From the NCBI RefSeq assembly GCF_003576645.1, contig NC_044916.1:17303599-17367598 (forward strand): 64,000 nt of DNA, written 5' to 3'. Of this stretch, positions 58,620 through 64,000 are shown one piece after another. Made by a program: the position numbers and the translations under genes. The notes beneath the pieces were generated by a model. The model saw only the letters and a list, made by a program, of their open reading frames with translations, was not told where the DNA came from and ran no database searches. Positions within the stretch are counted from its first letter, which is position 1. The number at the start of each line of letters is the position of its first letter. The stretch is from Ipomoea triloba (Eukaryota; Streptophyta; Magnoliopsida; Solanales; Convolvulaceae).

Positions 58620-59889
58620 CTTGTGACGAGTTAATCATTATATTATGTATCATGATCATCCACCTTATAAGGTGAACCACTGACATATATGTTTATTTTA
58701 AGTGTATCATAAGTTCATTTTTTAAAGGTTCGTTTTTAGCGTATTACTTAAAAATGAACATCCAATACATTAAAAATGAATTACAGTATATTAAAATTGA
58801 ATATTTATCCACAATCCATCTTATAATATGGATTATGGTTCAAAGTAATTTGTTGTGATAAGTTAGAAATTTTCAAAGACTTTCAAAGCTCACATTTTGA
58901 TTTTTTTTTCTAGTCATAACTCATTTCATGCGAGTCAATAGGCCTTGCAGGTTAGTCTGCAAGCTAATGTTAAAAATAAAAAATATCAAAAAAATATTTT
59001 GAACTGCAATTAATAAAAATAAGCACATTATACCATATGTATCACATATGACTTATAAATAAAATCTCTATATTTAAAAATTCAAAACATGTTAAATGAC
59101 AAAAATTTTTATATTAAAACTCTTAGTCAAGTATTCGAACTTCACTGTTGTAAAGTTTATATGGTATATGTTTCTTTTTATAGAGATTAATTTTTTATTG
59201 GTTAAAGTATTTTGGTCTGCATCTCACGTTAAATAATTTTACACAAAACTTATTTTTTATGGGTATAAATTTAAAAAAAAAAAAAAAAGTATTCTTATTA
59301 CTGTACTCTTTCATATTTCAATGCCTTTTTGATCATTACTTGGTGACCAACACTGTGGCTATTTCTTATCTAAAAGGAGTGGTGGGAGCAAAGCGTAGTG
59401 TTGGAAAATCCTAGTATCAATTGTATTGTCAAAACCAAATTAAAGCATGTTACATATGCTGTCAAATCCATATTTGAGATGCTTGCTGAGGACATATATA
59501 AGTTCTTGTTTTAAATTTTTTAAAGATGATGTCGTCTGGAAATTAATAACTATCCTAATATGAATCTTCTAAGAAAATGTCACATCTTACCCACCAAGTG
59601 AAAAAAACACAATCAATTCACTTGATAAGTTACTGCTCCCAAATTTTAACATCTACAATTACTTAGGAGTAGGATAATTTGTCACTTAAAATTTTTAATA
59701 CATAGGTGATCTAGTTTCGTCGAGTTAATTTTAAACTCACAGGATCGCATCTTTAGAGTCACTGCGGAGATAAATCGCGAATTGTATAATTAATCCACCG
59801 GTAAGATCCTAGTTTTCATGTACACAAAAGAGATGCCGCATTTAGTCGTGATATAGTCAAATGATGAACCACTAAATTTGGAGAGAGGG
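58620..59889. other. No gene seen
   Basis: AT-rich intergenic DNA. Confidence 0.5.
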
Positions 59890-60193
59890 GCGGGGGGGGG
59901 GGGGGGTTAAATTAACAAATTTTTTTCTAATATGCTGCAATATAGATATATCATAAATCACCTAAAATAGTGCTTAGATATATACTATATATTTTATTTT
60001 TTAAAGAAAAATGTTATTTTTCATAAATATAAAATGTACTCCGTTATATTCAATATTTTAACATGACACCATCTATAATGTTTAAAAATGAGTTAATTTC
60101 ATTTTTTATCCTGAATTTATAGGGAGTAGTTCACTTTTAGTTTTTTTTTTTTTTTTATTATAACACTTTCACCTAGTATTATTGGCATGAGCA

Positions 60194-60218
60194 NNNNNNN
60201 NNNNNNNNNNNNNNNNNN
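60194..60218. other. Assembly gap, 25 N
   Basis: Run of undetermined bases at the exact centre of the inverted duplication. Confidence 0.99.
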
Positions 60219-60481
60219 TGCTCATGCCAATAATACTAGGTGAAAGTGTTATAATAAAAAAAAAAAAAAAACTAAAAGTGAACTACTCCCTATAAATTCA
60301 GGATAAAAAATGAAATTAACTCATTTTTAAACATTATAGATGGTGTCATGTTAAAATATTGAATATAACGGAGTACATTTTATATTTATGAAAAATAACA
60401 TTTTTCTTTAAAAAATAAAATATATATGTATATATCTAAGCACTATTTTAGGTGATTTATGATATATCTATATTGCAGCAT

Positions 60482-60592
<111 letters not shown>

Positions 60593-61371
60593 TTAAATTA
60601 CTAAATTTTTATGCTGCAATATAGTATATATCATAAATCACCTAAAAATAGTGCTTAGATATATACATATATATTTTATTTTTTAAAGAAAAATGTTATT
60701 TTTCATAAATATAAAATGTACTCCGTTATATTCAATATTTTAACATGACACCATCTATAATGTTTAAAAATGAGTTAATTTCATTTTTTATCCTGAATTT
60801 ATAGGGAGTAGTTCACTTTTAGTTTTTTTTTTTTTTTTTTATTATAACACTTTCACCTAGTATTATCGTGGCATGAGCATATTTTATCCTTCATCAATAA
60901 AATCATTAAAATGACCTTAAATACAAGGGCATTTTGATTTTCTTTTTTTACAAATTAAAGTGGGTTGACCCGCTATATTTTTATTTGTACTTTTTTTTTT
61001 TGAAAAATCCCTATTTGAAGGCCGAAATGTCCTTGTATTTAAGGAAATTTAAACAATTTGGTTGATAAAGAATAAAAAATGGTCGTGTCACAATAATATT
61101 ATGACCAAATGAGATGTTTTGAAAAAAAAAGGATTAAAATTGAAATGACACCTATAAATCTAAGACAAAAAATAGAATTAACTCATTAAAAAGAAAAATT
61201 CTTAGATGCTCATTGCACACCATTAAATAGTGACTACAAGTTCCTCTCGATCACTATTTTTTTTTTAAAATGTTATTGACCATAATCAACTTAATAATTA
61301 ATTATTTTAAAAATCCAATTATGAGGCCATCCGCACACATCGATCAATTGGAGGAGAATGCAAGCTGACAT

Positions 61372-61461
<90 letters not shown>
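61372..61461. repeat. (CT)n then (TA)n microsatellite
   Basis: CT repeat to about 61408, then TA repeat to 61461. Confidence 0.95.
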
Positions 61462-61463
<2 letters not shown>

Positions 61464-61683
61464 TCAAGTTCTAGTGCTGCCTCCATTAGGTACGCATAAA
61501 TGCACTACAAAGTTATTAGATGTATGTAGTGTATTTTTTGGTGTGTGGTGCATTTGTGCATTTCATTATGGTGCATTTTTGAACACTATGTGATGCATTT
61601 ATGCATAATAAATGGTGTAATTCACACCAATCGCAAGGAAAAACCTATTCGCATTTGATCAAGTATATGTATATGTATGTATG

Positions 61684-61720
<37 letters not shown>
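61462..61720. mobile_element. MITE in (TA)n, same family as 56521
   Basis: It carries ACGCATAAATGCACTACAAAG and, near the right, TTTATGCATAATAAATGGTG and CGCATTTGATCAAGTATATG. It lies between two TA tracts, like the copies at 45802, 47054 and 56521. Confidence 0.6.
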
Positions 61721-61723
<3 letters not shown>

Positions 61724-63343
61724 TTAATGAAAGGCCAGGTGTATTACAAGCTAGCAAATCCCATAAAAATCAAGCCCCACCTTGCCATTTCAAAGGGTGG
61801 AACCTAATTAATTATTTTCTAAAATAAAATTAGATGTTGTTGTTAATTTATATTTTAGGAGTCACTTAGAATTGTACGGATGTAAAAAAAATAGTGATGA
61901 ATTGTAACTATGATGATGTAACATGCATTATGATTTATTTTTTAAAGTGAGAGTGTATTTTAGGGGTGCAAATAGTTTAATTGGGGAGGGGAGGGGGCAA
62001 TTGTTATATGATGGATCAGTGTTCATATTCTATTGTGAACTCTGATTCACAAATTTTGTATCTTCATTTAACACATTTTGTACTTACACTTATCAATTTC
62101 TATACATGTAAATAGATAATTTGTTAATTGCTAATACATAATATGATAACTATAGGTACAGAAACTATCAACTGTAGTATAAAATGTCTCAACTACAGAT
62201 ACAGAATTTGAAAGTTATTTTGGTATAATTTGCAAGGTAAACTATTAATGCAAGGTTGACTGGTCCATGGTATAATTTGCCAGGGGAGTAAGGGAATGCA
62301 TATAGAATCATTGTTTTGATGACAAAATGAGAAGTATAATTATATCCAAACAACGAATATAAGGAGTTTTATTTTTTTTTTATTTTTTTAATATTTTAAT
62401 ACAAGGGAGATAGAAACTAAAAGAGATTAAACAAATCCAAGCATAAAAGCACCAATGGTTGTAATTATTTAATTTATAGGAAAATCCACTATCGCCACTC
62501 AAAAATGCGTTATGATAAAGCTTGTCTTATGACCTTAGTCGACAAATGATTACAATAATATAAATCAACCTAGGCTACGCATAGCCAACTGGCTCAAGCC
62601 AATACGGTTAATATGTTGCTCCCACAAGAAGTTGAACTTAAAACTTTATGATTATCAAACCAACTATTCTACTATTTTGACTGAAGTTTGCTCTAAAAAA
62701 TTGTCATTCTTGACACGTGTGATCGTACGTACATGGTACATTGCCATCTAATCTACTCAAACCATACAAAATTAATTACTTCCCTGTATGCATGTGTAAT
62801 GATGCAAACTCAATCCTGAAGTGTAAAAATTTTGTTCAAATTATTACTTTTGATATATGGTTTGAAGTATAAGTAATGTTTGTGGTTATGAAATAGATCA
62901 GACAAATACATGTGATGTAATGGCCCCCAACAATACGCAATTTTGTATAAAGAAAATGAAACTACACTCCAAAACTAGAGAATAATAATAGGTCCACAAT
63001 CTACTAACCTAATGTAGATCCTAGATCTTGGTCCGACCTATAAATCATTAATTAACAAATTAATGGGATTTAATTCTCTAAGTACTATTTTCTTCAATTC
63101 TTGGATCTGCCGACTGCAGCCAACTTCAAGCACAATAGTAATAACAATAAAAATAATGATATCCCAAAAAGTGTAAAGGCACTTATTTTTAGTTAGTGGT
63201 AGTATTAAAAAATAAAAAAGAATTGAAAAGTATCATCTAGAGGAGCCAGATTTGCAAAACAACAAAATATTTATTTTTATTTATTTCTTTTATTTTTTCC
63301 ACAAATAATTTAATATGGGAGTGAAGTCAGTGAACCGCAAATT
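61721..63343. other. No gene seen
   Basis: AT-rich intergenic DNA. TAGGGGTGCAAATAG at about 61962 resembles a hAT end but has no partner. Confidence 0.45.
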
Positions 63344-63880
63344 ATATCGTGGACCGTGGTCCACAATGCATTGTGATTGTGGACCGTGTATCAAAACGAC
63401 GTCGTTTTGATTAATGAAAACAGATGGATGAATTCGCGCCACTCACTTTCAGTTCATATACACTGCAGTTACATTTCAACACAACTACAGTTACATTTCA
63501 ACACAACTACAGTTAAATTTTGATATAACTACAGTTTCATTCGATAATATAAAAACACAAATGTGAAACTGCTATTCAGTATTAGTTCATATATACTGCA
63601 GTTACATTTCAACACAACTACAGTTACATTTCGATATAACTACAGTTTCATTCGATAATATAAAACACAAATGTGAAACTGTTATTCAGTATCAGTTCAT
63701 ATACACTGCAGTTACATTTCGATATAACTACAGTTTCATTCGATATATCAAAACAACTGTAAGGCAGTATCTTTTGAGATGAACTGTAGTGTCAATTACG
63801 GGCTCCGTCTCCCACTTACTGAAACGACGTCGTTTTGGGACCACGGTCCACAATGCATTGTGGACCGCGGTCCACCATAT
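63344..63880. mobile_element. TIR element with internal minisatellite
   Basis: The ends are ATATCGTGGACCGTGGTCCA and the reverse complement of ATATGGTGGACCGCGGTCCA, each followed by CAATGCATTGTG and then AAAACGACGTCGTTT (each of these is palindromic). Inside, a unit starting AGTTCATATACACTGCAG occurs three times (63451, 63583, 63693; 132, 110 and about 78 bp). No target duplication was seen and no protein is encoded. Confidence 0.75.
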
Positions 63881-64000
63881 AAAGACTGTCAGTGAACTGC
63901 TGAACAGGGAAAAATATCAAGAATTTATTTTTGTAAATATTGAAAAATAACACGCCTCTTTCCAAATTTAAAATACTTTTAATGATTAAAATGTCATACA

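Overview
This is AT-rich plant nuclear DNA, almost certainly from a eudicot. It has a multi-exon spliceosomal gene with GT-AG introns, and it is filled with plant retrotransposons, Helitrons, MITEs and microsatellites. I cannot name the species from sequence alone. The only clearly intact host gene is SLU7, a second-step pre-mRNA splicing factor, on the minus strand at 500-3730. Its ten coding exons join in frame to 536 codons.

Layout: 1-239 is a LINE RNase H tail. 500-3787 is SLU7, with a SINE in one intron and a 5'-UTR intron whose upstream part is occupied by a Helitron end. 3832-10160 is Helitron territory: two 3' ends and one 5' end on the minus strand, an RPA70-like gene fragment, and promoter/leader-like DNA. 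10539-12489 holds a hAT-like end and a candidate Pack-MULE. 12692-18700 holds an LTR-like fragment and a broken Tork-like Copia element with a Mutator-type foldback element inside it. 19506-21770 is a truncated Tekay/Del-like Gypsy element (LTR, primer site, start of gag). 21900-24730 is a decayed Copia element. 26857-27849 is a complete non-autonomous Helitron, and 28045-29245 is one that has lost its 3' end. 29246-42884 is a 13.6-kb Sirevirus-type Copia element with both LTRs, gag, pol and a long envelope-like ORF. 42886-48012 holds tandem repeats, another complete Helitron and a 1.25-kb direct duplication across an N. 50922-55277 is a third Copia element, split by a hAT MITE that itself contains a Stowaway MITE. 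55450-64000 holds microsatellites, foldback MITEs, a short retroposon with a long target duplication, an inverted duplication around a sequencing gap next to about 110 G residues, and a TIR element with internal minisatellite repeats.

The elements do not form a pathway. What they record is order of insertion: Stowaway inside hAT inside Copia, and MULE inside Copia. SLU7 is the one gene likely to be functional, and the Helitron in its leader intron is the main point where mobile DNA could affect a host gene. I did not find a new gene system. The unusual points are the structure of the Sirevirus 5' end, the Helitron/SLU7 arrangement, the Pack-MULE candidate, and several places where the assembly itself looks wrong (7684, 46742, 60194-60591).
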